This document shows positions 28,337 to 38,708 of a DNA stretch of 64,000 bases, piece by piece (the stretch's first letter is position 1; the number at the start of each line of letters is the position of its first letter). The position numbers and the translations under genes were made by a program. This stretch comes from Flammeovirga yaeyamensis. Its GTDB lineage: Bacteria > Bacteroidota > Bacteroidia > Cytophagales > Flammeovirgaceae. The notes under the pieces were generated by a model. That model worked only from the letters and a program-made list of their open reading frames with translations, was not told the origin of the DNA and ran no database searches. The DNA lies in assembly GCF_018736045.1 (NCBI RefSeq), contig NZ_CP076133.1:2140001-2204000 (forward strand), written 5' to 3'.

Positions 28337-30718
28337 TTACATTACCGCTGGATAGTTTGGCTTGTAATTATTTAAATCTAGTTTCTTAGTCTCAGATACT
28401 TCTAAAGATAATTTTGTTAAGTCCTTATCCATTGATGAAGAACCTACCATAATTGTAAAAGTACCTTTTTCAACTACCCAATCCATAGATTGGTTGAAGA
28501 ACGCTAAATCTTGTGTTGTTAAATCAAATGATACTGATTTTTTCTCACCTGCTTTCAACGTCACTTTAGCATATGCTTTTAATTCTTTTACTGGACGAGT
28601 TACCGAAGAGTAATCATCTCTGATATACACTTGTACGATTTCTTCACCCTCCACTTTACCAATGTTTTGAACATCTGCAGTTACCGTAAATGTACCTTCG
28701 CCATTAATAGATGTCTTGTTGATCGCTACATTAGACGTTTTGAATTTTGTATAAGACAATCCAAATCCAAAAGCATACAAAGGATTCTTGTTTGTAAACT
28801 TGTATTTGTGGAAGTAGTGCGAAGGCTTGTGGTTGTAGTACAACTTGATTTGACCTGCTGTTCTTGGTACTGTTACTGGTAATTTAGCTGAAGGATTCAC
28901 ATCACCGAATAAGATTTCTGTGATTGCTTGGCCACCAAATGAACCTGGCTCCCAAGTTTCTAAAATACCGTTCATGTTGTTTTCTAACCACTCTTCACCG
29001 ATTGGACGACCGTTCACCAATACTGCAATGACAGGAGTACCTGTTTTCTTAATTGCTTTTATTAATTCTAACTGACGACCAGGAAGGTTGATGTGTGCTC
29101 TATCTGTATTTTCACCACACGTCTTCTCAGACCACTTGTATCTTAAAGAGTTCTCACCAACTACAACTACAGCTAAATCAGATTTTGCTGCTCTTGCTGC
29201 TGCTTCTTTAATTGCTTTGTCAGTTGTTTTACCAATCACCTCGCCAGAGTTGTAGTAATCCAAAGCAAAACCTTTTTCTTTAGCTACCGCTTCTAATCCT
29301 TCTTTTACAGTAATGATTCTGTCAGCAGGTTGTAACCAATGCCAATCACCAAGGATTGTCTCATTGTTTGCGTTAGGTCCTGTTAAGAAAATTTTCTTAT
29401 GGGCATTTTTCTTTAATGGAAGTATACCATCGTTTTTCAAAAGTACAATTGACTTTCTAGCGATTTCTAATGCAGTTGCTTGATGCTCTTGGTTGAAAAC
29501 AATCTCTTTTGCTTTCTTTTCATCCGTAAACGGATTTTCGAAAAGACCCAACCTGAATTTTACTTCTAAGATTTTTGCACAAGCTTCGTCTACTCTTTCT
29601 TGAGGAACAATACCTGATTTAACACCTTCTACAATAGATTCAGTAAACTTAGGACCGTGCATGTGCATATCCATACCGTTATTTACAGACTGTCTGAATG
29701 CCTCATCCATTGTTTCTGTTTGATGATGTAACGAGTGGATTCTTTCGATATCCATCCAATCTGATACGTAGAACCCGTTAAATCCATATTCGTTTCTAAC
29801 AATATCAGTCATTAATTCTTTGCTGTTGTGACATGGAATACCATTTACTTCGTTGTGGGCAGTCATAATAGAGAATACATCTGCTTCTTGAACTGCTCTT
29901 CTGTATGGAGGTAAGTGAACTTCTCTGATTGTTCTCATTGAAATATCCAATGGAGAAGCGTTTGTACCGTTCATTGGTTCACCACCACCGATAAGGTGTT
30001 TTGCACAAGCAATTACTTTTTCGTTACCTGTAAAATCGTCTTGTTGGAAACCTTTGATCATTTCCACACCCATGTTACCTACTAAGTAAGGGTCTTCACC
30101 AAAAGTTTCACCTACTCTACCCCAACGAGCATCTCTAGCGATGTCGATGTTTGGTGTAAATGCCCAGTGAGAACCCGTTGCTCTCATTTCTTTAGCAGTT
30201 TCAACACCCATACGGTAAGACAATGTTTCGTCCCAAGTAGAGGCCAAACCAATTGGCGTTGGATAAATTGTAGCTCCATAGTTCAAACCATTACCGTGGA
30301 TGGCATCAATACCAATTAATAAAGGAATCCCTAATCTTGATTGTTGTGCTAATTCTTGTAAGTAGTTTGCTTCTTCTCCTGAAATTACATGAAGGAAAGA
30401 TCCTACTTTACCTTCTTTCGCCATCTGTTCGATGTCTGTATGATGCAAACCAGGGTAGAATCCTAATGCATCATTATTGTGAAGTTCTTCAGGAGATAAA
30501 TCTTTCTCTGCTTGCTTCATGTGCTCTGGTCCAACGTATTGAGCCATTTGAGCTACTTTTTCTTCCAATGTCATTCTAGACATTAGGTCTGCCACTCTAT
30601 CATTAACTGCAGCTGCAGGGTTCTTATAAATAGGTTGGTCGTTGTTAGCTTTAGTTTCACAGCCGATAATTCCTACGGCTACTAGTAAAGCAATAATTCC
30701 ATTGATTAACGTTCTCAT
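28337..30718 (-). CDS. GH3 family beta-glycosidase lipoprotein (BglX-like)
   Basis: This 793-residue lipoprotein starts with a signal peptide and lipobox (GIIGC, Cys20). Order: GH3 N-terminal barrel (about 40-390), with KHLIGGG for substrate binding and nucleophile D320 in YVSDW; GH3 C-terminal sandwich (about 420-660), with the acid/base region near KWSEKTCGE; and a fibronectin III-like domain (about 690-780). It removes terminal beta-linked glucose or xylose from oligosaccharides. The lipobox puts it on a membrane, probably facing the periplasm. It is the first gene of an operon with the esterase and three sulfatases, divergent from SusC. Family is certain; glucosidase or xylosidase preference is not. 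Confidence 0.92.
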   Translation of the reverse strand: MRTLINGIIALLVAVGIIGCETKANNDQPIYKNPAAAVNDRVADLMSRMTLEEKVAQMAQYVGPEHMKQAEKDLSPEELHNNDALGFYPGLHHTDIEQMAKEGKVGSFLHVISGEEANYLQELAQQSRLGIPLLIGIDAIHGNGLNYGATIYPTPIGLASTWDETLSYRMGVETAKEMRATGSHWAFTPNIDIARDARWGRVGETFGEDPYLVGNMGVEMIKGFQQDDFTGNEKVIACAKHLIGGGEPMNGTNASPLDISMRTIREVHLPPYRRAVQEADVFSIMTAHNEVNGIPCHNSKELMTDIVRNEYGFNGFYVSDWMDIERIHSLHHQTETMDEAFRQSVNNGMDMHMHGPKFTESIVEGVKSGIVPQERVDEACAKILEVKFRLGLFENPFTDEKKAKEIVFNQEHQATALEIARKSIVLLKNDGILPLKKNAHKKIFLTGPNANNETILGDWHWLQPADRIITVKEGLEAVAKEKGFALDYYNSGEVIGKTTDKAIKEAAARAAKSDLAVVVVGENSLRYKWSEKTCGENTDRAHINLPGRQLELIKAIKKTGTPVIAVLVNGRPIGEEWLENNMNGILETWEPGSFGGQAITEILFGDVNPSAKLPVTVPRTAGQIKLYYNHKPSHYFHKYKFTNKNPLYAFGFGLSYTKFKTSNVAINKTSINGEGTFTVTADVQNIGKVEGEEIVQVYIRDDYSSVTRPVKELKAYAKVTLKAGEKKSVSFDLTTQDLAFFNQSMDWVVEKGTFTIMVGSSSMDKDLTKLSLEVSETKKLDLNNYKPNYPAVM

Positions 30719-31182
30719 GTCGCTTATAAAAAATTAAAATTTACATTCACAAATGTCACCAATACCCTTATAAAAACAGTGGATAAATGATTCTATGAGT
30801 CTGAATAATTGTTCAAGTAACAAAGCGAACAAAATTCAAACATTGCGTTTTTTAGTACTCTGAAGGGGTTTTTGATCGATTCTTCACCTTTGAACGTTTT
30901 TCAAACCTGCTAGAACAATTCTTACAACTATTGTCCAAAGTACACTTTATACATTTGTGCATGACATAAGTCAAATTTATTTGTTAAGAATTTTTTAAAG
31001 ACGTTAAACAAAAAAAATATGAAAAAACACTACCTTGATGAATGATTGTAAATAATTATAATTGTTCGACACATTTCACTAGCTGGACTACTGACGCGCT
31101 AAATTTAATTACAGCTAGGACTAAATGAAAATTTAAACCAACAACGTGGGTAAAACCACAAAACTGAATCAACAACAATAGT
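30719..31182. other. 464-base divergent promoter region between GH3 operon and susC
   Basis: This AT-rich region separates the two arms of the PUL and must hold promoters for both. On the plus strand a TACATTTG box at 30950-30957 fits the Bacteroidota -7 consensus TAnnTTTG, with a TTG at 30931-30933; the spacing is slightly short, so it is only a candidate. Two near-identical motifs, AGCTGGACTA (31081) and AGCTAGGACTA (31113), lie closer to susC and could be regulator sites or part of the leader RNA. Confidence 0.45.
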
Positions 31183-34100
31183 ATGATGAAGTGTAGAATA
31201 CTCTTATTATTATCACTACTTTTTTTTAGCAGTTCTCTTTATGCTCAAAGTGGTGAAGAATATACCGTAGAAGGTGTAGTTGTCGACGAGTCCGGCATTA
31301 CGCTTCCCGGTGTAAACGTTTACAATCGAGATACAAAAGTTGGTGCAAAAACCGACTTCATGGGTAAATTCAAATTGAAATTACAAGGTGATGTCACTTT
31401 GGTCTTTTCATACATTGGTATGAAAACAAAAAGAGTTGAAGTACATCCAACTGATATTACAAACAACGATCTTCAAATCACTTTAAAGGAAGATTTGGAA
31501 ATGCTAGACGAAATCGTTGTGGTAGGTTATGGTAGCCAAAATGCTTCAGACATGACGGGTTCTGTAAGTCAGTTAAAAGAGAATGAAGATATCACAAGAC
31601 AATACACTAATGTAGATGAAGTACTTCAAGGTCGTATGGCTGGTGTACAAGTAACTACAAACAGTGGTCAGCCTGGTGGTGGTGTGAGTGTGAAGATTCG
31701 TGGTGTAAACTCTTTAAGAGGTAACAACGAACCACTTTACATTGTCGATGGTATGGTGATTAGTTCAGCAGGTGAGGATACCAACAACGCTTTCTCTGAT
31801 GGTAACGAAGACCAAGGTGTACAAAATGGTCTTGCGGGTATTAACCCAAGAGACATTGCCTCTATCGAAGTGCTTAAAGATGCATCTGCAACTGCCATTT
31901 ATGGTTCAAGAGGTGCAAATGGTGTAGTTTTGATTACAACAAAGCAAGGTGCAAAAGGTAAAACTAAAATCAATGCTTATTTGTCTACAGAAATGGCTAT
32001 GATATCAAATAAAGTTGATGTCTTAAACTCTGTGGAATTTGCTCAAATGTCTAACGAAGTTAGATTGAGAAAAGGTTTCTTTCCTCAGTATCATATTGAC
32101 AATGGGCAAATTTATCAAATCAAAGATGGAATAGTAGACTCTGAAGCATTAGTACAAGTCAACTGGCAAGATGAAATTTATCAGCCAGGTGTGAGTACTA
32201 CAGCACAACTTTCAGCATCGGGTGGTACGGATAAATCTAAATTCTATATCTCTGGTAGTTTTAACGATCTAAACGGTATTGTTCAAAACTCAAATATGAA
32301 GACTGGTGATTTACGTTTGAACTTCCAAACTAACGTTACAGATAAATTAAAGATCGATACACGTATGTCGATGTTTTATTCTCAAGGTCAGTTTGCTCAA
32401 GGTGGCTCGAAAGGTGGTAGTAGCCGTTCATTCACTAAGTCAGTCGTAAACTTCCAACCGATCTATGGTCAAGAGGACGATGTATCTGATATTGGTTTAG
32501 GATCTCCGGTAGCTTTCTTGCAAGACTATGAAGATTTATCAAATGAATTAAAATTATTTGCTGCATTTAACGCTACTTACTCTATCAGTAAGAGTTTTAA
32601 ATATCAATTAAGAGCTAATACGAACTACCGTACAAAGGAAAGATCAATTTGGTATGGTAGAGAAACGCAAAAAGGTTCTCAAGTTAATGGAGCTTTGGGT
32701 ATTGCAGGTATGGATAGAACAGGTTATGTGATCGATAACTTATTGATGTTCAATAAAAAGATCAATAAGAAACATAGAATAGACGCCGTGGTTGGTTTTA
32801 TTGTTGATGGTGTGGTGACTACTCAATCGAATTCGGAATCTGAAAACTTCCCAGTACATAATTTAAAATCAAGAGCTCCACAATTAGGTCAGACAATCGT
32901 TCGTCCTTATACTTCAATACAAAGTGAAGAGTTTTTATTATCAGGTTTAGGTCGTTTCACTTATACATATGATAATAGATATACAGTAACAGCTACAATG
33001 AGAGCAGATGGTTCTTCTAAATTTAGAGCCGAAAATCAATTTGGTTACTTCCCTTCTGCAGCAGCTGCATGGCACATCTCAGAAGAAAGCTTCTTGAATA
33101 CATCTGAAGCAGTATCCAACCTGAAACTAAGAGCTTCTTGGGGTTTAACGGGTAATCAAGCCATTAACCCTTACCAAACGATGACCAATTTCGGTGTTGT
33201 TTATTATACTGATGCAAACAATAATCAAATTATTGGTGCTGGCCCTAATAACTTAGGTAATGAATTTTTAAGATGGGAAACAACTACTCAAGCTAACGTA
33301 GGTCTTGACTTCGGTTTCCTTCAAGGTAAAATCTACGGTTCAGTAGACGTATTCCACAAAAGAACAGACGACCTTCTTCAAGCCATTCAATTACCTCCTT
33401 CTACAGGTTTCCAAAGTTACCTAACTAACAGAGGTTCTATCGAAAATAAAGGTATCGACTTTATGTTAGAAACAGTGGCTTATGCGAAGAAAGATTGGAA
33501 CATTACTCTAGGAGGTAATATCTCAGTGGTAAGAACAAACGTGTTGGACTTAGGTATTCCTGAAGCTCCAGTATATATCAATGGAGAACAACAAATGGCT
33601 TCTTATTACCTAGGAAATAACGTTTCGTCTGGTACTTATTTCAAACAACCTTCAAACATTTTTATGGTGGGACAACAAGTAGGTATGTTCTGGGGATATA
33701 AAACGGACGGTGTTTATCAAACAGCTGAAGAGGCCGCTAATGGTACTAAAGTAAATGGCCAAACACCTTCTGCAGGTGATATTCGCTTCGTAGATCAAAA
33801 TGGTGATGGTAACATCGATAATGATGACTTAACTATTATCGGTAACCCTAACCCTTGGTTTACATTTGGTTTCAACGCGAAAGTATCTTATAAAAATCTT
33901 ACAGTAAGTGCTTTATTTACTGGTGCTATTGGACAAGAGATTGCTAACGGAAACTTATTGATCGAAAGTGATGCAGATCAAAATAATAAAAACATTAGAC
34001 CTGATGCTTATTATAATGCTTGGAGAGAAGGTAGCACAAATGCTACAGCTCCTCGTTTAGCACATCCTGATGCATCTCTTTTTACGGATAGAATTATTGA

Positions 34101-34341
34101 AAGAGGTGATTATTTGAGGTTATCTAACTTAACAGTAGGATATGATGTACCGATTAGTTCTAGAAGCGTTGAACGTCTAAATATTTTCTTCGCTGCAAGA
34201 AACTTATTTACGATCACAAACTACTCTGGTTACGATCCTGAGTTGACTACTTTCATGGGTGATGGTACAATCATGAATGTTGATTGGAACTCATTCCCTA
34301 ATGCTAGATCATTTACACTTGGTGCCAACATTACCTTCTAA
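31183..34341 (+). CDS. SusC-like TonB-dependent glycan transporter
   Basis: This 1052-residue outer-membrane transporter has a signal peptide (1-21), a carboxypeptidase-regulatory-like domain (about 28-110), the TonB-box-like EIVVVGYGSQ (about 108-117) and a plug with the SusC signatures LYIVDGM and DASATAIYGSRGANGV. A long 22-strand-type barrel ends in an aromatic strand (LGANITF). It forms a complex with the SusD lipoprotein encoded 9 bases downstream and imports oligosaccharides with TonB energy. It is the first gene of the plus-strand PUL arm and is likely induced by the hybrid regulator at 40725. Length and signatures are typical, so identification is certain; the glycan is inferred to be sulfated. 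Confidence 0.96.
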   Translation: MMKCRILLLLSLLFFSSSLYAQSGEEYTVEGVVVDESGITLPGVNVYNRDTKVGAKTDFMGKFKLKLQGDVTLVFSYIGMKTKRVEVHPTDITNNDLQITLKEDLEMLDEIVVVGYGSQNASDMTGSVSQLKENEDITRQYTNVDEVLQGRMAGVQVTTNSGQPGGGVSVKIRGVNSLRGNNEPLYIVDGMVISSAGEDTNNAFSDGNEDQGVQNGLAGINPRDIASIEVLKDASATAIYGSRGANGVVLITTKQGAKGKTKINAYLSTEMAMISNKVDVLNSVEFAQMSNEVRLRKGFFPQYHIDNGQIYQIKDGIVDSEALVQVNWQDEIYQPGVSTTAQLSASGGTDKSKFYISGSFNDLNGIVQNSNMKTGDLRLNFQTNVTDKLKIDTRMSMFYSQGQFAQGGSKGGSSRSFTKSVVNFQPIYGQEDDVSDIGLGSPVAFLQDYEDLSNELKLFAAFNATYSISKSFKYQLRANTNYRTKERSIWYGRETQKGSQVNGALGIAGMDRTGYVIDNLLMFNKKINKKHRIDAVVGFIVDGVVTTQSNSESENFPVHNLKSRAPQLGQTIVRPYTSIQSEEFLLSGLGRFTYTYDNRYTVTATMRADGSSKFRAENQFGYFPSAAAAWHISEESFLNTSEAVSNLKLRASWGLTGNQAINPYQTMTNFGVVYYTDANNNQIIGAGPNNLGNEFLRWETTTQANVGLDFGFLQGKIYGSVDVFHKRTDDLLQAIQLPPSTGFQSYLTNRGSIENKGIDFMLETVAYAKKDWNITLGGNISVVRTNVLDLGIPEAPVYINGEQQMASYYLGNNVSSGTYFKQPSNIFMVGQQVGMFWGYKTDGVYQTAEEAANGTKVNGQTPSAGDIRFVDQNGDGNIDNDDLTIIGNPNPWFTFGFNAKVSYKNLTVSALFTGAIGQEIANGNLLIESDADQNNKNIRPDAYYNAWREGSTNATAPRLAHPDASLFTDRIIERGDYLRLSNLTVGYDVPISSRSVERLNIFFAARNLFTITNYSGYDPELTTFMGDGTIMNVDWNSFPNARSFTLGANITF

Positions 34342-34350
34342 TTCAACGTC

Positions 34351-35919
34351 ATGAAAAATAAATTAATCATATTTCTATCATTTGTCCTTTTTGCAACCAC
34401 GAGTTGTTTAAAAGAAGATCCTCCATTTTTAAGTGATGAAAACTTATTCGAAACGGATGCGGGTGTACAAACTGCAGTAAATGGTATATATGCTTCAGTA
34501 GCCGGATTTAACTACTATAGTTCTGATTATTTTCAACTTACCGCTTACCACTCAGGATCATTTATGTCTGGTAGAAGTGTTGACTTTAATGGTATTGCTG
34601 CCCTAAACCCACTTCCTAACCTAACTTTTGTGGAAAATGTTTGGAATGCTTCTTACCAATCTATCAATAGAGCTAATGAAACAATTATAGGTGTTGAAAA
34701 ATTCCAAGAAGATCCCTCTGATGTTGTTTTAAATGAGTTGGGACAAACCTACTTCTTAAGAGGTTTAATGTACTATAACTTGGTGAGATTATATGGTGGT
34801 GTACCGATTCGTACTGGTAAATTAGATATCAACGAATTGCACATAGCTAGATCTACAGAGACTGAAGTATATAATCAAGCAATTAGTGATTTGAAAATGG
34901 CTGATTCTCTTTTATATGAGAAAGAAGCACAGACATTAGGTCGCCCAGCTAAAGCAGCCGCAAATATGCTACTTGCAAAAATCTATATGACACTTGCAGG
35001 AAATGATAGCAACTCAGAATACTGGAAAATGGCTGAAACGGAAGCCTTAAAAGTATATGGTCAATACATGTTGATGCCTGATTACCATCAGTTATGGATA
35101 GAAGGTACTCGTAACAACAACATGGAGTCGATCTTTGAGATGCAATACAGTATGGCAAATAGTGGTAATGTTATTCGTTTACACACGCCATCCAATGCAT
35201 TCTCTGGTAACTCTTGGGGTAGAATCTTAATCAACCCTGAATATGTTGATCCTGATACAGACAAAATTGCATTAGGGGCATTCGATCAACAAGATCCTCG
35301 ATTCGAAGCGACGATCATGTATAACTACATGAAATACAACAATGATGGTACAGAGAATGGTGAACAAAAGATCTACCCTATTACTAATAGAAATAATAAA
35401 AACTCTGGTTTCCCATTTGTAGCTAAGTATTGGATTAACGACCATACAAAAACTACTCCTTATTCTGATGCCAACTTCACAGTAATGCGTTATGCTGAAT
35501 TATTGTTGATGTTAGGTGAAATCAGCAATGAGTTAGGTAAAACGGGCGAAGGGGAAACTTATGTAAACGAAGTTTTAAACAGAGCAAGAAACTCCGCTGG
35601 TGGTGACGGTATTCACCCTATCGATTGGTCAGGTCTTACTCAAGATGAATTCAGAACGAAAATCATGAACGAGTACAGATACGAACTACTTGGTGAAGGA
35701 GGAGATTGGTTTAGAAACAGACGTAGAGGTTTAGAGTTTTTCCAAAACAACATCATCAACTTCCACAATGACTTTGTTCTAACAGATGGAGAAGGAGAAG
35801 TTAAAGGTATTGACATTTTCTATGAAAATGCTGAAAGAGCTATGCTTTTACCTATTCCTGCAACAGAAATCAATACTAACCAGCTTATTGGTAGTGAACA
35901 CCAAAACCCTGGTTACTAA
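34351..35919 (+). CDS. SusD-like glycan-binding lipoprotein
   Basis: This 522-residue surface lipoprotein has a lipobox (TTSC, Cys19). It has the SusD pattern: an N-terminal segment ETDAGVQTAVNGIYASVAGF, tetratricopeptide-like helices in the middle (RGLMYYNLVRLYGGVPI, around residues 135-150), and the C-terminal RAGD/SusD_RagB region with LNRARNSAGG, ELLGEGGDWFRNRRRGL and a final LLPIPATEINTN motif. It caps the SusC channel on the outside and binds the glycan before import. It is 9 bases after susC and 12 bases before the sulfatase-GH10 gene, in one operon. Confidence 0.96.
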   Translation: MKNKLIIFLSFVLFATTSCLKEDPPFLSDENLFETDAGVQTAVNGIYASVAGFNYYSSDYFQLTAYHSGSFMSGRSVDFNGIAALNPLPNLTFVENVWNASYQSINRANETIIGVEKFQEDPSDVVLNELGQTYFLRGLMYYNLVRLYGGVPIRTGKLDINELHIARSTETEVYNQAISDLKMADSLLYEKEAQTLGRPAKAAANMLLAKIYMTLAGNDSNSEYWKMAETEALKVYGQYMLMPDYHQLWIEGTRNNNMESIFEMQYSMANSGNVIRLHTPSNAFSGNSWGRILINPEYVDPDTDKIALGAFDQQDPRFEATIMYNYMKYNNDGTENGEQKIYPITNRNNKNSGFPFVAKYWINDHTKTTPYSDANFTVMRYAELLLMLGEISNELGKTGEGETYVNEVLNRARNSAGGDGIHPIDWSGLTQDEFRTKIMNEYRYELLGEGGDWFRNRRRGLEFFQNNIINFHNDFVLTDGEGEVKGIDIFYENAERAMLLPIPATEINTNQLIGSEHQNPGY

Positions 35920-35931
35920 TAGATATATCCA

Positions 35932-38697
35932 TTGATCATGAAGAAATATATTCTTAGCATATTATTTATCACTTGTGCATGGTTTTCAAGCCATGCACAA
36001 GAAAAGAAAAACATTCTATTTATCGCTATAGACGATCTTAAACCTACGATTGGTGCCTATGGTGATGATTACGCTATCACTCCAAATATGGATAAATTAG
36101 CGGATCAAGGGACTGTTTTTCTAAATAACCACTGCCAACAGGCTGTTTGTGGTCCTTCTAGAGCAAGTTTATTAACTGGCTTACGTCCTGACTTAGTTCA
36201 AGTTTGGGATTTGAAAACAAAGATTCGTAACAAACGTCCAGACGTTGTTACTTTACCACAATACTTTAAAGAAAGTGGTTATTTAACGTATGGTGTAGGT
36301 AAAATCTATGATCCAAGATCTGTAGATGCTGAACTAGATGCTCCATCTTGGTCAGAATATACTTACCCTAAAGATTTAAAATATGCTGAGGGTTATGCAG
36401 AACCTGCTTTCTCCTATTATCAGGATCCTTACAATGTAAAAAGAGTAAGAGAGTTGAGAAAAGAGGCGATGGAAAAAGGTATCGAGAAAAAGAAAATCAA
36501 TAAATGGGTGCAAAAGCAATTCAAACCAGCATTTGAAAAAGCGGATGTTCCAGACGATGCCTACATTGATGGAGCCATTACTAATCAAGGTGTAGAATAC
36601 ATCAAAGAATTGGCACAACAAGATCAACCTTTCTTTTTGGCTGTTGGTTATAAACGTCCTCACCTTCCGTTTGCTGCCCCAACTAAATATTGGGATTTGT
36701 ATAACGAAGACGAGGTGCCATTAGCAAAATTCCAACACAAAGTAAAAGGTGGATACGACAAAGCGTATCATACATCAAGCGAATTGAGAGGTTACAAAAC
36801 AGAAGGCCTTGAGATTGGTGAAGAAGATGGTTTAGCAGTTGTATCAGAAAAAGGTCAACGTCAATTAATCCACGGTTATTATGCGGCTACTTCTTATGTA
36901 GACAAATTGATTGGACAATTGATCGATCAACTTCATGAAAGTGGTTTAGAAAAAAATACAATTATTATCCTTTGGGGCGATCACGGATGGCACTTGGGAG
37001 ACCATAGACTTTGGAACAAACACTCCAACTTTGAGCAAGCTGCAAAATCGCCTATGATTATTGTAGATCCTACTCAAAAAACAGTAAAACAAGTTAGTTC
37101 CGTAACAGAGTTTGTTGACATCTACCCTACTTTAGCAGATATGGCTGGACTTCCAGTACCTACTCATTTATCAGGTAAATCTTTACAACCTGTATTAGAT
37201 GGCTCTAAAGATAGAGTAAAAGACTATGCAGTTACTCAAATAGCTAGAGGCCCTGTGAATGGCTATTCTTTAAAAAGTGGTCATATCAGATACACTGTTT
37301 GGTACAACAACAATCCAAGATTTAAAAATTCTTTAGACGGATGTAAAAGAGTAGCTGAAGAGCTTTACGATTACGAAAAAGATCCTTTAGAAACTGTCAA
37401 TCATGCCAATGAAAAAGAATATAAGGCAACATTGGAAGCAATGAGAGCTTTATTCCTTGACTTTTTTAATAATGAAAGAGAGTATAAAGATTTTGAAGTA
37501 GGTAAGGTAGAAACTCCAGCAGGAAACTGGGAAGCGGAAGCGAACAAGAGAATAGAAAAGTACCGTAAAGGAGATGTTACTCTAACGGTATTTGATAAAA
37601 AAGGAAACGAAATTAATGGGGAGATTTTCATTGAACAAGTAAACCATCAGTTTCGTTGGGGAGGTATTATCGATTCTCGTCTTTTAGGAGGTGCCAATAA
37701 AGAAAAATACCAAAATGAATTTGCCAATATGTTTGAGCATGCTGGTTTTGAAAATGCTTTAAAAATTAAGCACAAAAAACTGTATGACAAGTATGAAGAA
37801 GCCATTATTCCTTTCCTAAAGGAAAATAATATTTCGCTTCGTGGTCATGCTTTAGTTTGGGAAAAGACCAAAAACATGCCGAAAGATCTACAAGAATTAG
37901 CAGCAAAAGAAGATACAGCTGCTTTAATGAAAGGTCTTGAAAGTTATGTGGATTACGGTCTTGAAAACTATGATGTAACAGAATGGGATTTGTTGAATGA
38001 GCCTCGTGAATGTCATGAAGTTCAAGACATGACAAAACAAAATAGCTGGGCACATTGGTTCCACTATGGAGGTAAAGTAAGAAAAAATGATAATGTTAGG
38101 TTATTCTTAAATGAGAATAAAGTGATATCATCACCTTACAAAACTGCACAAAAGAACATACAATTCCACTTAGATGTCATCAATGGTATTCTTGCAGAAG
38201 GAGCTCCAATAGAAGCATTAGGTTTTCAATCAAGAATGAAACAGCACATTGCTCCTCAAGATATTTATGATCGCTTAGAAACTTTCGCTCAGTTTAACTT
38301 ACCTATGTTGGGTACTGAATTTGAAATCGTAGATTCTGGTTATCAAAAATTTACAGATAAAGATAGAGCAGAAATTACTAAAGAAGTGATGACTATTTAC
38401 TTCTCTCACCCTAAGGTGGAAGGTTTATATGTTTGGACTCCTTTCGGTAATGTGAAGAAAGCTTTTTACGATCTGGAATTAAATCCAAGACCGGAAGCAA
38501 AGGTTTGGAAAGAGCAACTTCAAAAGTGGACAACTACCCTGACGGCCAATGCTGAAGCAGGGAAAGTGAACTTCAGAGGATTTAAAGGACAATATAAAAT
38601 TTCTTACACTCACAAGGGGAAAACGTATTCTCGTTTGATTGATGTGAAAGATGCAAAAAACAATATTAAAGTTAAGCTTACGGAACTAAACAACTAA
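35932..38697 (+). CDS. Sulfatase-GH10 fusion enzyme
   Basis: This 921-residue protein has a signal peptide (about 1-22; a second ATG at codon 3 is equally possible). An S1 sulfatase (about 25-515) follows, with AIDDLKPTIGAYG, Cys73 in CGPSR, PHLPFAAP and WGDHGWHLGDH. A GH10 domain (about 525-875) comes next. GH10 acid/base E690 lies in EWDLLNEP and nucleophile E796 in LGTEFEI; the barrel also has GHALVWEKT and VEGLYVWTPFG. A short beta-rich tail ends the protein. GH10 enzymes are mostly endo-beta-xylanases, so this joins chain cutting with sulfate removal. The order is sulfatase then hydrolase, the reverse of the two GH5 fusions. It lacks a T9SS signal and a lipobox, so it may be periplasmic. 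Confidence 0.92.
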   Translation: MIMKKYILSILFITCAWFSSHAQEKKNILFIAIDDLKPTIGAYGDDYAITPNMDKLADQGTVFLNNHCQQAVCGPSRASLLTGLRPDLVQVWDLKTKIRNKRPDVVTLPQYFKESGYLTYGVGKIYDPRSVDAELDAPSWSEYTYPKDLKYAEGYAEPAFSYYQDPYNVKRVRELRKEAMEKGIEKKKINKWVQKQFKPAFEKADVPDDAYIDGAITNQGVEYIKELAQQDQPFFLAVGYKRPHLPFAAPTKYWDLYNEDEVPLAKFQHKVKGGYDKAYHTSSELRGYKTEGLEIGEEDGLAVVSEKGQRQLIHGYYAATSYVDKLIGQLIDQLHESGLEKNTIIILWGDHGWHLGDHRLWNKHSNFEQAAKSPMIIVDPTQKTVKQVSSVTEFVDIYPTLADMAGLPVPTHLSGKSLQPVLDGSKDRVKDYAVTQIARGPVNGYSLKSGHIRYTVWYNNNPRFKNSLDGCKRVAEELYDYEKDPLETVNHANEKEYKATLEAMRALFLDFFNNEREYKDFEVGKVETPAGNWEAEANKRIEKYRKGDVTLTVFDKKGNEINGEIFIEQVNHQFRWGGIIDSRLLGGANKEKYQNEFANMFEHAGFENALKIKHKKLYDKYEEAIIPFLKENNISLRGHALVWEKTKNMPKDLQELAAKEDTAALMKGLESYVDYGLENYDVTEWDLLNEPRECHEVQDMTKQNSWAHWFHYGGKVRKNDNVRLFLNENKVISSPYKTAQKNIQFHLDVINGILAEGAPIEALGFQSRMKQHIAPQDIYDRLETFAQFNLPMLGTEFEIVDSGYQKFTDKDRAEITKEVMTIYFSHPKVEGLYVWTPFGNVKKAFYDLELNPRPEAKVWKEQLQKWTTTLTANAEAGKVNFRGFKGQYKISYTHKGKTYSRLIDVKDAKNNIKVKLTELNN

Positions 38698-38708
38698 ATG
38701 ATTTAGAG

